Source of the DNA: Cichorium intybus
Taxonomy: Eukaryota; Streptophyta; Magnoliopsida; Asterales; Asteraceae
DNA length: 64,000 bases
Assembly (NCBI GenBank): GCA_023525715.1
Contig: CM042016.1
Coordinates: 76,376,382-76,440,381, forward strand
Direction: 5' to 3'
Positions 24,857 through 36,771 of this stretch are shown piece by piece. The notes below the pieces were generated by a model, which was not told the origin of the DNA, made no database searches, and was given only the letters and a program-made list of their open reading frames with translations. The stretch's first letter is position 1. Each line of letters starts with the position of its first letter. A program made the position numbers and the translations under genes.

Positions 24857-25063
24857 CAATTCTAAAAGAAAGATTCTACTTTGGGTCCTAGATTATCTGG
24901 ACAATAAGAAGAAACCAAAACCCTAGAACTCAAAAGGTATGATTTTATGTGTTCTTATTCTCTATGTTGAATCTAGTCATGAACATGTGATTCGCTTGCG
25001 TTATGGTTTTCTTTGTTGCTTCCGCTATGTTTGTGTTTTGTTAAATCACACCATAATCCAACA
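24857..25063 (+). repeat. LTR fragment related to copia C
   Basis: Follows the abrupt end of B's leader. TTCTACTTTGGG, AAAAGGTATG and a terminal CCAACA match the last 210 bp of the C LTR (26680-26861). No primer site follows, so it may be the end of a 3' LTR, possibly of D or a C relative. The 5' edge looks like a deletion junction. Confidence 0.5.
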
Positions 25064-25329
25064 CAAGGATCCACATGATATTTTAATAAACACACTAAAT
25101 TCATCTTGAATTAAGGATTTCCAATTAAGGTCTTTGAGATCATGGTTATGTGCTTCTAGAATGGGTGAAAGACTCGATGTGAGGAGATTTAGGCGATGAA
25201 CCAAGTTAGTAATTCCACAATGGGACCTAGTGGTCATAGGGTAGGTAGGAAATGAGTGTGTTTAGAGATGGATTGGTAGACAATTAGGATAAGGCTATAG
25301 TAAGTAGGAGAGGATGGTAGTGTTAGGCT
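25064..25329. other. Unassigned stretch
   Basis: No gene or recognisable repeat seen. Confidence 0.4.
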
Positions 25330-25960
25330 GTTAGAACTACTTTGGTGAAAACAGGGGTGCTAATATCTCTACTGTAGGTAGTGGAGTGAAAGAGGTGGAG
25401 GCAGCTGTCACAGCTGCAAAATTTATAGCGGTAGGCAGCAATATATCAATAGCCGGCAGTTTAGAGAAAAATGGAAGGGAGGTTATGGTATATGGTTGAA
25501 GGATGGTGTCAAGGAAGTCATAAGAAGACGAAGCATTAAACGTCATACATGTAAATGAGAAGACACATTCAACGAGGTTCATGTGTTTTGAGATAATGAT
25601 ATGTTTTGTTTCAATATCAAGGCATCGGAGACCACTATGGCTATTGGGGAATATAAGGAAAACGCAAGGGGTTGATTGAGGCGCTAGTTTGTAAGGGGGT
25701 ATAAGTGAAGATAGAATAAGCACCCAAAGATGCAAAGGTGATCATAAATTGGCCATCTAGTTTAAAATATACGGTGTCATTCACAATAGAATTGGATGGA
25801 AGGCGATTTAAAAGGTGGGTAGCCATGTAAAGCGCCTCAATCCAATAGGTGGTTCGAAGATGAGATTGAAAATAAACGAACAAATTAGATTATTGATCGT
25901 GCATAGCATACACTCGGATTTCCTTTTTTGTTGGGAGGTTTTCAAGTAAGAAAAATTGTA
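25330..25960 (-). pseudogene. Decayed Ty1/copia integrase fragment
   Basis: Minus-strand reading in changing frames gives MLCTINNLI, then WIEALYMATHLLNRLPSNS, then KLAPQSTPCVFLIFPNSHSG and LDIETKHIIIS. These are successive landmarks of the end of a copia integrase core and its C-terminal region. The order is right but frameshifts separate the blocks and flanking protease and RT are absent. The sequence style differs from the A and C families (closer to Ale/Retrofit-type elements), so it is a separate, old insertion. Confidence 0.75.
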
Positions 25961-26218
25961 TGTATATCATTTGTATAAAAATGTCACAGAAAGCGGAATT
26001 GTCGAATTCACCCATGTGGTTACATTGGAAGGGTCTTAATTCTTTATTGAACTGTGTTCAAACAAACTTTGAAAATGTATGAATTTAGACATGTGGTCAT
26101 ATCTTCGTCATAAGGGATAAATTCATGAGTAATGGAGAAATGGTTTAAAAATATAACATGGTATTTGAAATCACTTAGGCTAAGCAATGGCGATACCCAA
26201 AGGCCGGAGTGAATTAAA
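25961..26218. other. Unassigned stretch
   Basis: No gene seen; it may hold further decayed integrase sequence. Confidence 0.3.
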
Positions 26219-26861
26219 TGTTGCTTATATGCCCATCGTTATAACAAGTTGGTAATATTATTATAAATAGTAGGGTCCTTTTGGGTTACACGCAAGAGAC
26301 GATATAGCTAAAAGAGATCGAAAATAAACTTGAGGGGTTAAGTTTATTAATATACCAAAGTAAAGGTATATTAATTAGAAACTTAATGGTTAAGTTTATT
26401 AATATACCAAAGTAAAGGTATATTAATTAGAAACTTAATAATGATAAAGGACTAAAGTGAAATATCCACAAAGGAGGGGATAAGGATGAGGAGCATTATA
26501 AATACAACCCTAGATCTGAGTTGTAAGGGCTGCCAAAACCCTAATTTTTGTCACTCTCCTCCCACCCCTCGGTATACGGCCGATTTCTTTCAAAACCCTA
26601 AGTATTACATGCTAAAAATTCAAGCAAATGTATATACTACATCAACGGGTGCTGGATCGTTGTCTTGGATGCGATTACATTAGAGGAGTTCTACTTTGGG
26701 CTCTCGTCATCCTAACAAAATCAGATCTGAGATTTAAAAGGTATGTCTTGAACCCTCTTGATTTTACAGTTACAAAAGTGTGCATGATTCTGTGATCCTG
26801 GTTGAATACGATTTTGTTTTAAGTTTCCGCTGCATTTGTTTTATGTTATCGCACCCCAACA
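26219..26861 (+). repeat. 5' LTR of copia C
   Basis: About 643 bp, from TGTTGCTTATATGCCC to CACCCCAACA. The 3' edge is set by the primer site; the 5' edge is a best guess. It contains a 56 bp or so tandem pair (GGTTAAGTTTATTAATATAC at about 26336 and 26391). Confidence 0.7.
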
Positions 26862-26862
26862 G

Positions 26863-26875
26863 TGGCATCAGAGCC
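26863..26875 (+). promoter_or_regulatory. Primer binding site of copia C (initiator tRNA-Met)
   Basis: TGGCATCAGAGCC, one mismatch from the consensus, one base after the LTR. Confidence 0.8.
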
Positions 26876-28239
26876 ACTTTATCATGATTTTGTACTGTTT
26901 TGATTCGATTAAAATTGTTAAAAATCGGTTTTTTCTGATTTATCGAATCTGATCGACGTCCGCGCCGCGGTACTTGAAATATCGCGTCACGGGTTTTTCT
27001 AAAGTTACGATCATTAGGGTTTTGCCGCGTCGCGTTTCCTAGTGTTCCGCGCCGCGTCGTTCTTGTCATGATCGGTTTCTTTTGATTACCGCATCGCGTT
27101 TTCTCGTGATCCGTGTCGCGACGGTCGTGACGTTTTATTTTCTGAAATCATATTTCTTGTTATAAAATGGTGATTTTAGTATTGTATGATTGTTTAGATT
27201 AATCATTGACATAGAATGCTTGCATGCTCAATAGGATTAATAGTTAAACACAAAGTTTAAAATGCTTCAAAATTTAATGGATGATTGTTTAAATTAATTA
27301 TTAACACTGCATCCTTGCGTGTTTAATAGAATTAATAGTTAAACATAATTTTCAAAGAATACTTAAAATTTTAAATGATATATATATATATTAGAATTGT
27401 ATCTATATGTATAACTTAAAATAAAAACATTGGTCAGACCGTGACTAGGCTCACCTACTCTAAATGTGTAGAAGGTTTAAGGAGGTCTTTTTGATTCCTA
27501 ATGAGGTCGGTTTTTAAACAGCATTCACTGCTTACCACCCTCACCGCATGTCGCATTTTATTGAGTGGAGTTACCAAAAGGGTTTGATAGAACAGTGTTT
27601 CAAGATAAAAGTATTACTGAAAATACACACGTAAGAAAAATTTGTTAAAATTTAATAGAATTTTTCAAAAGTCAAATTGGCAATTTCAAACCGGTTTTAA
27701 AAGTTTAAATTGACCCTTATGCCAATTAAAAGGTTAAAATGTTTTAACAAAAATGAAACAAAATCCCGTTTTATGAAAATGTAAATCTCATGCTACCCAC
27801 AAAGAACCACACATTTAATCGGGCCCTTCCGGCGTGGGAAGTGCTATAGCCAACGCGTCGGATTGGACTCGGCCAAAATGATGTGATACTCGCGATAACT
27901 CATGAATCATGGGCCGGATGTCACGTGGGTCCTTCGTGGTCGATTTACCATCCAAACCCGTGATCCGCGGCAAACCCGTCACGGGAGAGAGGATGAGCAT
28001 GATGGGACTAAACATGCCATTGATTAGATTCAATGAATCCCAAAAGATCTAGAAGCTTCATAGAGATTGAAGTTGGCAAAAAGTATTGCCTACCTAAATA
28101 ACTTTTGGGGGTGACTACGGCATACCTCTTCACCACCAGAAGTGAAATATGGATTCTAGCCTTAAGTAAAACTATTGTTTTGGGTAATTAATCTTTTTTT
28201 AAGGATTAATCAAACTAATTAAATCTACTTTTCATATAG
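26876..28239 (+). other. Leader of copia C
   Basis: No gene. GC-rich words of the type CGCGCCGCG and GCGTCGCG recur at about 26955-27125, inside otherwise AT-rich DNA. 27410-27500 matches the leader of D. Confidence 0.6.
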
Positions 28240-31200
28240 ATGGCTCCAAACACAAATGCAAATTCAAATTCGGCTACAAATATCTCACTAATGCAATTCC
28301 TCTCTAAGGATAAGCTGACCGGATCCAACTACTTATACTGGATGCGTTCCCTTCGGATCGCCCTCCGGTATGATAAGAAATAATGGGTCCTGGACACAGC
28401 TCTTCCTGAGGCTCTCCAGCTGATGATGCAACTAGAGCTGTTAGGGATGCTTGGCAAAAGCATAAAGATCAGTCGGATGAGGTTGCTTGTCTCATGTTGG
28501 CGACCATGGTTCCGGAACTCCAAAAGAGTCTCGAGACCGCTGGGGCGTTCGATATGGCCGACCAGCTCAAGGAAATGTTCCAAGAGCAGGCTAGACAGGA
28601 ACAATATGACACTATGATCTCCCTACTAGATTGCAAGCAGTAAGAGGGAACCGCTGTCAGTGCACACGTGCTTAAGATGAAAGCGTACGTTGACAGATTG
28701 GAGCGACTTGGATTTCCGATCGCTCAGCAATTGGTTACGGATATCATCCTCCACTCGCTGAGCAGTATATTCAGTCAGTTCACACCGAATTTTAATATGA
28801 ATGTATTGGAAAAGACCATAATGGAGTTACACGGCATGCTAAAAACTGCCGAGGCAAATATGTCTAAATCTAAGAACTCCAGCTCCACGGCTCCGGTATT
28901 GGCAATCAGGGAAGGGGTAATCAAGAAAAGGAAAGCCACGAAGCCTAAAGGCAAAGGGAAGGGTCAAGTTGGTAACCCCAACTCCAACCCTAGCAACAAA
29001 GGCAAGGCTGGTTCTATGATAGTGCCGACACCAAACCCTGATGAGGCCATTTGTTTCCACTGCAGAGAGAAGGGACACTGGAAGCGAACCTGCCCTAAAT
29101 ACCTCGAGGAGATCAAGAAGAACAAGCCCAAAGTGTCTGGTACCTCAACTATATACATGATAGAACTCGATAATACTTCTACTACTAATTCATGGGTCCT
29201 AGACAGAGGATGTGGTACTCACATTTGCTCTGATATGCAGGGACTAAGAAGAAGTAAGAAGTTAAGGCATGGGGAGCTTGACCTGATCATGGGCAACAGA
29301 CATACGGCCGCTGTCAAGAGGATTGGGGATTACGAGCTCGTGCTTTCTACTGGATTTTCTATTAATTTATTAGATTGTTGCTATTCGCCAGAAATGGATA
29401 GAAACATTATTTCTTTTAGTGCTTTGTATCGAGACGGTTTTGATTTTGGTTTTGATAATGGAAATATTTTAGTTTTCAAAAATGATTGTCTTTACTTTAA
29501 AGCATGTCCTACAAATGTTATTTATGGAACTATCGTGAGCATTAGAATAAATAATAGCTTAATCTTATATGTTGATTCAGATACATCCAAAAGTGTATCT
29601 GATAAATCATGTCTATGGCATTGTCGACTTGGCCATATAAACAAGAAACGCATCGCCAAACTCCAAGAGGATGGGATTTTGGAATCATTCGACCTCAAGT
29701 CTGATGATGTATGTGAGTGTTGTTTATTAGGCAAGATGACAAAAGCGCCATTCACATGGAACTTTGAAAGAGGCAAGGATCTGTTGGACCTCATACACAC
29801 TGATGTGTGTGGACCGTTCAGATCAGCCACAAGACATGGAGAAAGGTACTTCATCACATTTACTAATGACTTCAGCAGATATGGGTATGTTTATTTGATT
29901 AAACATAAGTCTGAAACCTTCGAGGTGTTCAAAAGGTTTCGAAACGAAGTAGAGAATCAACGGGGCAAAAGGATTAAGATCCTCCGATCCGACAGGGGTA
30001 GAGAATATCTTAGTCAAGAATTCTACGATCATCTGGGGAACTGTGGAATTGTTTCACAGCTGACTCCTCTCGGAACACCACAACATAATGGTGTAGTTGA
30101 GAGGAGGAACCGAACATTACTTGATATGGTTCGGTCCATGATGAGTCGTGCTACGCTTCCAATCAGTTTCTGGGGCTATGCCTTGGAGACTGCAGCAAAA
30201 GTCCTGAACCTTGTACCAACTAAGAAGGTCAGCAAGACACCCTCTGAAATATGGAATGTGACTAAACCCTCATTAGCGCATTTGAAAGTCTGGGGTTGTG
30301 AGGCTTACGTCCGTCGTGAAGCCATCGACAACCTAGAACCCAGATGAGAGAGGTGTTACTTTATTGGTTATCCTGCTAGTTCTTTTGGGTATTTGTTTTA
30401 CAAACCTTCTGAAAACAAGGTGATTCTTGCACGAAGGGCAGTCTTCCGAGAGAGGGAGCTGATACACCAAGAGGCCAGTGGGAGCCAAATTGATCTTGAG
30501 GATATTCAAGAACCAACCAATAAAGGACCTGATGTTGGCACTAGCTCTCAATCAGAGGTTGAAAAACCTGTTGAGCCTCAGCCAAGTACAGCTGGGGAAT
30601 CTGACATACCTCCACGTCCTATTCGGAGATCTGATAGAGTATGTCATGCACCTGAATTTTATGATTTACATATTACTGAAGGTGATGAGTCAATGGTAGA
30701 TGACGATGAACCTACCAGCTATCAGGAAGCAATGGCAGGCCCAGATGCTGCCAAATGGAAGGAGGCTATGGAGAGCGAGATGAAATCCATGTATGATAAC
30801 TAAGTTTGGAACCTGGTTGATCAAACACCTGGCCTTAAAACAGTTGGGTGTAAATGGGTCTTCAAGAAGAAGACAGACATTGATGGAAAGGTACACACAT
30901 ATAAAGCCAGACTGGTGGCAAATGGTTATACTCAAACCTAAGGGATTGATTATGAGGAAACTTTTTCACCAGTGGCAATGATTAAATCTATCAGGATATT
31001 GTTTGCCATCGCAGCATTTTATGACTACGAAATATGGCAAATGGATGTAAAAACCGCTTTCCTTAACGGAAAACTTTCAGAAGATGTGTATATGACACAA
31101 CCAGAGGGTTTTGTACAGTCCAAATATCCCAATAGAGTGTGCAAACTTGTGAAGTTGATTTATGGACTCAAACAAGCATCTCGCAGCTGGAATCTCTGCT

Positions 31201-31693
31201 TCGATGAGAAAATCAAAGAGTTTGGATTTTCGAGAAGTGAAGATGAGCCATGTGTATATGTCAGAGCTAGTGGGAGTGCTGTTGTCTTCCTTGTGCTGTA
31301 TGTTGATGACATACTACTCATAGGAAACAATGTCCCAATGTTGCAAAGTGTTAAAACTTGGCTTGGGGATTGTTTCGCTATGAAAGACTTGGGAGAAGCG
31401 GCATACATACTTGGTATAAAGATCTATAGAGATAGATCTAGGCGACTCATTGGTTTAAGCCAAAGTACATACATAGACAAAATCTTGAAAAGATTCAAGA
31501 TGCAATATTCCAAGAAAGGATTCGTGCCTATGCAACGTGGTATGACCTTGAGTAGAGACCAATGTCCTAGTTCTAGTGATGAACGAGAAAGAATGAGTCG
31601 AATCCCATATGCTTTAGCAATGGGATCGATCATATATGCCATGTTATGTACAATGCCTGACGTCTCTTGTGCCTTGAGTATGACGAGTCGTTA
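28240..31693 (+). pseudogene. Broken Ty1/copia gag-pol of element C
   Basis: Starts at an ATG in AGATGGCTCC, like the A genes. A TAA at 28381, a one-base frameshift near 28418 and a TAA at 28641 interrupt gag. From 28668 the frame is constant, with stops at 30345, 30801 and 30939. Domains in order are the zinc knuckle (CFHCREKGHWKRTCP, about 29052) and protease, where the catalytic motif is DRGCGTH instead of DTGCGTH. Then come the integrase zinc site (WHCRLGH...CECC), the core (HTDVCGP, RSDRGREY, NGVVERRN), RT (WQMDVKTAFLNG, YVDDILLIGNN) and the region up to MTSRY. The RNase H domain is cut away by the R insertion. Same lineage as the A family but clearly diverged. Confidence 0.92.
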
Positions 31694-34588
31694 TGTGACA
31701 ACCTAAATTTTAATATATGAAATAAGGACTTTAACTCAAGTATCTTGATGCTAAGAGGTTTGATGTCCAAACAAGTTAAATGTATGTAGAATGGCAAAAT
31801 GTTGTAAAAAAGGGGTAAATTGGTCTTTTGAACCTATGAAGGACCAATTGTGTAATAATATTGTGTGTTTATGGCAAAAGTGTAAGAAATGAAAATCTTA
31901 AATGATATGTTAAGAGTTTTGGACCAAAAGTGAACAAAACTAGATTAAAAGGACCAAATTGTCATTTAGGTAAAGTGTGGAGGTATAAATTGAGAGAGGC
32001 TTCTAGTCCACTCCATTTTGAGTCGTGAATTATCTTCAGCAGAGAAAGAGAGGTCGAGACTTGAAGAGCTCTGAAGGATTAGAGCAGAAATCGAAGAAAT
32101 CAAGATAGAAGTTGTGATTTCCAAGTCATCCAAGGTAAGAATTCCATCTTTGCAAGCTATTTAATCCATTTTGGTTTAGTTTGAATGGATGAAAAAGAAA
32201 TTCAAAAGTGTGTGAGGTTTGTTTTAAGTTTCTAACCCTTGAATCATGCTCTAAACATCATTAGAACTCGATTCCACCTTTGGAGACAAATAGAAGCAAA
32301 AGGAATTGAGAATTTTGTTCAAAAAAACCATAGAATTTGGGTTTGTGAAGATTGATTTGATTCTAGTGTTTATGGAGTAATAAGTGTTGTTTAGGAGACT
32401 TAGAAATACTCTAAATATAATGTTTTAGCCTTCCCTTGAACCGGATTTGGGATGGAACCATGCAGATTTAAGGTTAAAAGCTGTGCAGGAAAATAAAGAA
32501 GATCTGTAGGTGAAACACGGCCCGTGTTTCCCCTGACACGGTCCGTGTTGTTTGTGCAGGTAAACAGAAGGTGATCAGAAGGTGGAACACGGCCCGTGTT
32601 CCCCCTTACACAGCCCGTGTCAGTGTCTGTAGAAAATTTGGAAGTTTTGCATGGTTCCATATGATTTCTAGGTGACCCGAATGACCTGGACACTTATAAT
32701 TCACATCTATTATGACATTAATTGAGTAGTTTGATTCCCCAATCATTAGTATAAGTTCATATCATGACCCAAACAATGTGTATAAGTGCGGATCAAACAA
32801 TATAGAAACAAGGAAAAGGAAAAGGGGAGTTGAACACTTAGACATTTCTTGCATAATCTAAGGTGAATAAGTACGTATTAGTGTTATTGAATATGAATTG
32901 TATATATGTTTAATAAGTGGTAAAAGACTTGAGTTTTCTAACAATTGTTATGATTGGAACGTAATTGATAATTCCAATGTTAATAAGGAAAATAATGGAG
33001 TTATTTACAAGTATTTAAAGATATAGATATGGGACAACATTTGGTAAATTTGGAATGGAATTATTTAATGTTTAGAAAGAGTTCATGTATGTTTTGATAA
33101 AAAAATATATATGTGTTTAGTGGTATAGTATATACTAACCTTTTAATAAATCAACAGAGGTTGAAGGATGTTGAAGGGAGTGGAGTCAAGAGCTAGTGGA
33201 TTATTGTAGCTAGACATACCTAGCTACCGAGGTGAGTACATGAGGACTTTTTTGGGTACATAGCAGCAAGTTTTGTTTTTATGCAAATTGTTTAATGATT
33301 AATAGCTTGACAAATGATTTTCAAAAGTTATGTTAAATGTTTCATGAATAATGGTTTTTGAAGTGATTTTTAAAGCTTGAATGATTAAGTATTGATTTAT
33401 GTTTACCGATTGAAATGGTTTGCAAATGATTCTAAAGTTTAAAGTTTTAAAAGTTGTTTTATGCAAACGTCGGAATGATTTCTATATGATTTAAGAATGT
33501 TTATGATCAAGGCGAACATGTAATGAATCGATGATAGTAAAAAATTGGAATATGAATTAAATGTAAGAAATGTGAGAGATGTCTGGACAAGGACCTTACC
33601 CGCAAGAAGGGGGGTCAACAGACACTACTGGGATGGTACCTCCCGTCGCGAAGTAGTTGTCTTCAGCACGCCCTTATGGATAGATTTGTTCTATTCCATG
33701 AAGGGAAAGGGAACTAGCACGCCCTTACGCATAGATTGGTTCTATTCCGGGGAGGGAAAGGGATACGGGGAACCCGTATAAAGCCAAACAATAAGAAATT
33801 AATCGTGAATTACAATTGGCCTATGTTTTGATAAGAAAGGATTCAATTTATGTTTGCTTATGCTAAAGTGGAAAACCTAACGTTTTTGTGATAAAGTAAT
33901 GAGTTATGTTTTATTGTTATAGCAGCGAACTTTTGTTTTGATGATAAGTAATGACTTTATGCTTTTGATGATTAAACAATGATTCTAAGATTTTATAATG
34001 AAGTATTGATCTATAATTTGATATTTTGACAATAAAGTGGATTTTGCAGGTTATGAAAAGAAAGGAAATTTTTCTTGGTTTTCTTATAGTTAATGATATT
34101 AAAATTGGTTTAAACTTGTTGGGTCTAAAAGCCATGTATCTCACGAGACTTTTGTCTTACGTATGTTTGTTTTAAAATGCTATGTACTCAGGAACAGGAT
34201 GTCTAGCATTGGATTAAAGGAGTGAAGAACTTAGAAGCTTATATATGGATGGTAGATAGAAAAGATGATCAAGAAGATAAAGTTAATCCAAATGCGGTAT
34301 AGTTTGTCATGTAATTGAGAGATGTTTTATTATGGTTTAGAATTCCCTTGTAGTTGTACAATAAAATTTTGTTATGTCCCGTATTGTTTTTGAGTTGTTT
34401 TATTTAGTCGAGTCAGTATGGAATTGTCCCTATTGGCCAAAGGTCATGCCGAATTTTCGGTAGAAATGTTAGTTTAATACGGGACATAACTTTGAGTTGT
34501 TAAAGGCTTTACTATGGTTGTTTTGATATGAGTTTGTAACCCCCAATGTTGTCTAAATATCTTTTTACGTAATTGTTTTTATTGGGAC
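31694..34588 (+). repeat. R: forward Tekay-like LTR (left copy)
   Basis: Starts TGTGACAACC within the copia C reading frame and runs about 2.9 kb to the edge of E's 3' LTR. A TATAAAT at 31984-31990 and a following leader-like stretch with a possible splice donor (AAGGTAAG near 32134) fit a promoter-bearing LTR. It contains four ACACGGCCCGTGT-type palindromes at 32511-32621. No protein gene. A second copy of 32803-34205 lies at 62598-64000. Its true 3' end is not visible because E begins at 34589. Confidence 0.6.
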
Positions 34589-35571
34589 TGACACACTCCC
34601 AAACCGTAATGGCGGAATAGTTCGAGAGTGGATGACTTCATGAACAATATCATAACAAAGTTGAATAATAGTGATTCCAAGCAATTCAACCATCATTAAG
34701 TAATTGCAAATGTTACATCGTTTAAAAGTTTTCATGTTTCAAATACAATTACAATGATATCAAAATAAACAAAAATGACGTCGTAACGTCCCTTCGAATA
34801 GCGCTGGAGGATTACTTTATCAATTTCCTGAGAATACAAGTAATTTGAAAAGTGTCAACAATTAAGTTGGCGAGTTCATAAGATTTTGCGTAAGAAATGT
34901 CCTTTGTTTGTAAGCGATAGTGTTGAAAACCAAGAAAATCCAATATTTTCTCATAAAAATGAACAAGTCTTTAAATTCCAAAGACTAAAATATAATATGT
35001 AAAATTGTAGTGTAATTTCCTTATAAATGTATATTTCCACGTAAACAATTTATAAAAATTATTAAGTTGATTATTTTCCCATGTGAGATTCCCTATAACC
35101 ATACTGTGACTAGTTGGCCTGCTGCGACGTTCTTCAGGCGTCGGAATGTTAGACATTTGGACACCTCAGACCTGCCGGTCAAGTTGTAGCTAGCAGCTCA
35201 GGTGCGGGGTTGTCAAGCCCCATATAGATCTATACTCAAATATCGCGCTCTCTTACCGAGACTCTGGTTATAAAACTTCAGGACTTATAGTAGGTACTTA
35301 TAAAAGTACTGTGAAGATTCATCTCACAAAAATGTATGTATTCCAATCAACTTGTTTACGTAAAATTTGTATAAAGAAACTCTTGTAATCATCCATTATC
35401 ATTTTTTTCCATGATAATATAGTATTGTTTAATAATTATATAATTTTATATAATTATTTTTGTCATGTTCAAACGTCATAATAACCTTGTGTTCATAAAC
35501 TATTCCAATAATAGTCTATTTTTAGTATTTCGTCGTAATAATCATATTTTTGTGAATAATAACGAAGTAAC
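34589..35571 (-). repeat. 3' LTR of E, outer part
   Basis: 983 bp, from TGACACACTCCC to the GTAAC target site of A2. Matches 61615-62594 at about 98%. Confidence 0.88.
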
Positions 35572-35979
35572 TGTTAGTTCTATATGCCCAAGGATGATCA
35601 TAAATGATATTACTAATAATACATGATCCTATAGGGTCACACCAATAACAAGTTAGACACCAATTGACCATTTGATACAATGAATTTGATTTATTATCAA
35701 ATGATATAATACTTGCAATTTGTTTTGAGAATTATTATTTTATGGGAAATAATAATTGTTATAAGTAATAATTCATATGAGATGAATTAATTTGAGAGTG
35801 TATATGATTATTTATATCATTTAATTGTTAGATGATTTAAATGATAAATATTTACCTCTTTTATTATTTTAAGTGTTAAAATAAAATTCACATGTATGTA
35901 TAAATGTATATGTGTACATATAATTTATGAAATATATATGTATATATATAAATACATAAGATGAACATATATTTATATA

Positions 35980-36057
<78 letters not shown>

Positions 36058-36756
36058 TATATATATGTTAATTATAAGTGTATATATGTTTATTAATATG
36101 TGAATAAATAAAGGAGTTTAAATGAAAATTGGAAGTTTATTATTTATAAAAGTTTGGAACAAAGTTGTTATAAATAATAAAAGTTGGAGACTTTTCTCCT
36201 CCCAAGGGAATAATTTCGTCCACCACTCCCCAAGGAAGTGGTGTTGGCATGCTCCAACATGCTTTAGACATATTCCTTTGAATTCCCAACTTTGACTATG
36301 GGTTTTGTGCACCTAGAGCTCTTAAAAGAAAGGTATGCATGCATTTGTTGGTGGGGGCTGGTTCTTGGCCGATTTGGTATGCTATACAACTCTTCTAAGT
36401 GTTAGAAAACTCTCTCATATCATCTCCTCACTTGGTGAAAATCGGATTTTACATCAAGCTTCAAAAGGGTGATAATTTGCAAGTTGAAGACTAGCATCTT
36501 CTTGGTGTTGCTAAGCTTGTTGGTGGATCAACTTTAGAGGGAACCTATTTTGGTTTCTTGCCATCAATATTTCATCTATATCAAGCTCAAGAACACATTG
36601 GAATGATCTTGAACTCATCACTTTGTTTGTTCTTCATTTTATCTCTACATGCTTATAGCATGATCCTCTTGAAAGTGAAATTCGTGTTCATGATTTTATG
36701 CTTCCGTTGCAACTTCTAGTTTTTGAAACTCATAACATGAACATGGATTTCCAACA
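35572..36756 (+). repeat. 5' LTR of A2
   Basis: 1185 bp, TGTTAGTTC...TTTCCAACA, with a (TA)n tract at about 35985-36053. Confidence 0.96.
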
Positions 36757-36758
36757 AT

Positions 36759-36771
36759 TGGTATCAGAGCC
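36759..36771 (+). promoter_or_regulatory. Primer binding site of A2 (initiator tRNA-Met)
   Basis: TGGTATCAGAGCC, perfect match to the 3' end of plant initiator tRNA-Met, two bases after the LTR. Confidence 0.95.

Larger units (their letters stand above)
26219..31693 (+). mobile_element. Copia element C, 5' LTR through RT, cut off by R
   Basis: LTR, primer site, leader and a decayed gag-pol run forward until codon Arg-Tyr of MTSRY at about 31692. There TGTGACAACC starts a gypsy-type LTR. RNase H and the 3' LTR of C are not in the window. Confidence 0.85.

Noticed and set aside
33545..33781. A 78-codon frame in R (EYELNVRNVRD...) with a copy at 63340-63576
   Set aside because: It lies in LTR sequence with direct nucleotide repeats; both copies are simply duplicates of R.
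34971..35156. A 61-codon frame in E's LTR with a copy at 61997-62182
   Set aside because: Its conservation is explained by the LTR pair; no domain or start context supports it.
36118..36312. A 64-codon frame identical at 43978-44172
   Set aside because: Identical because the two LTRs of A2 are near-identical; no evidence of coding.
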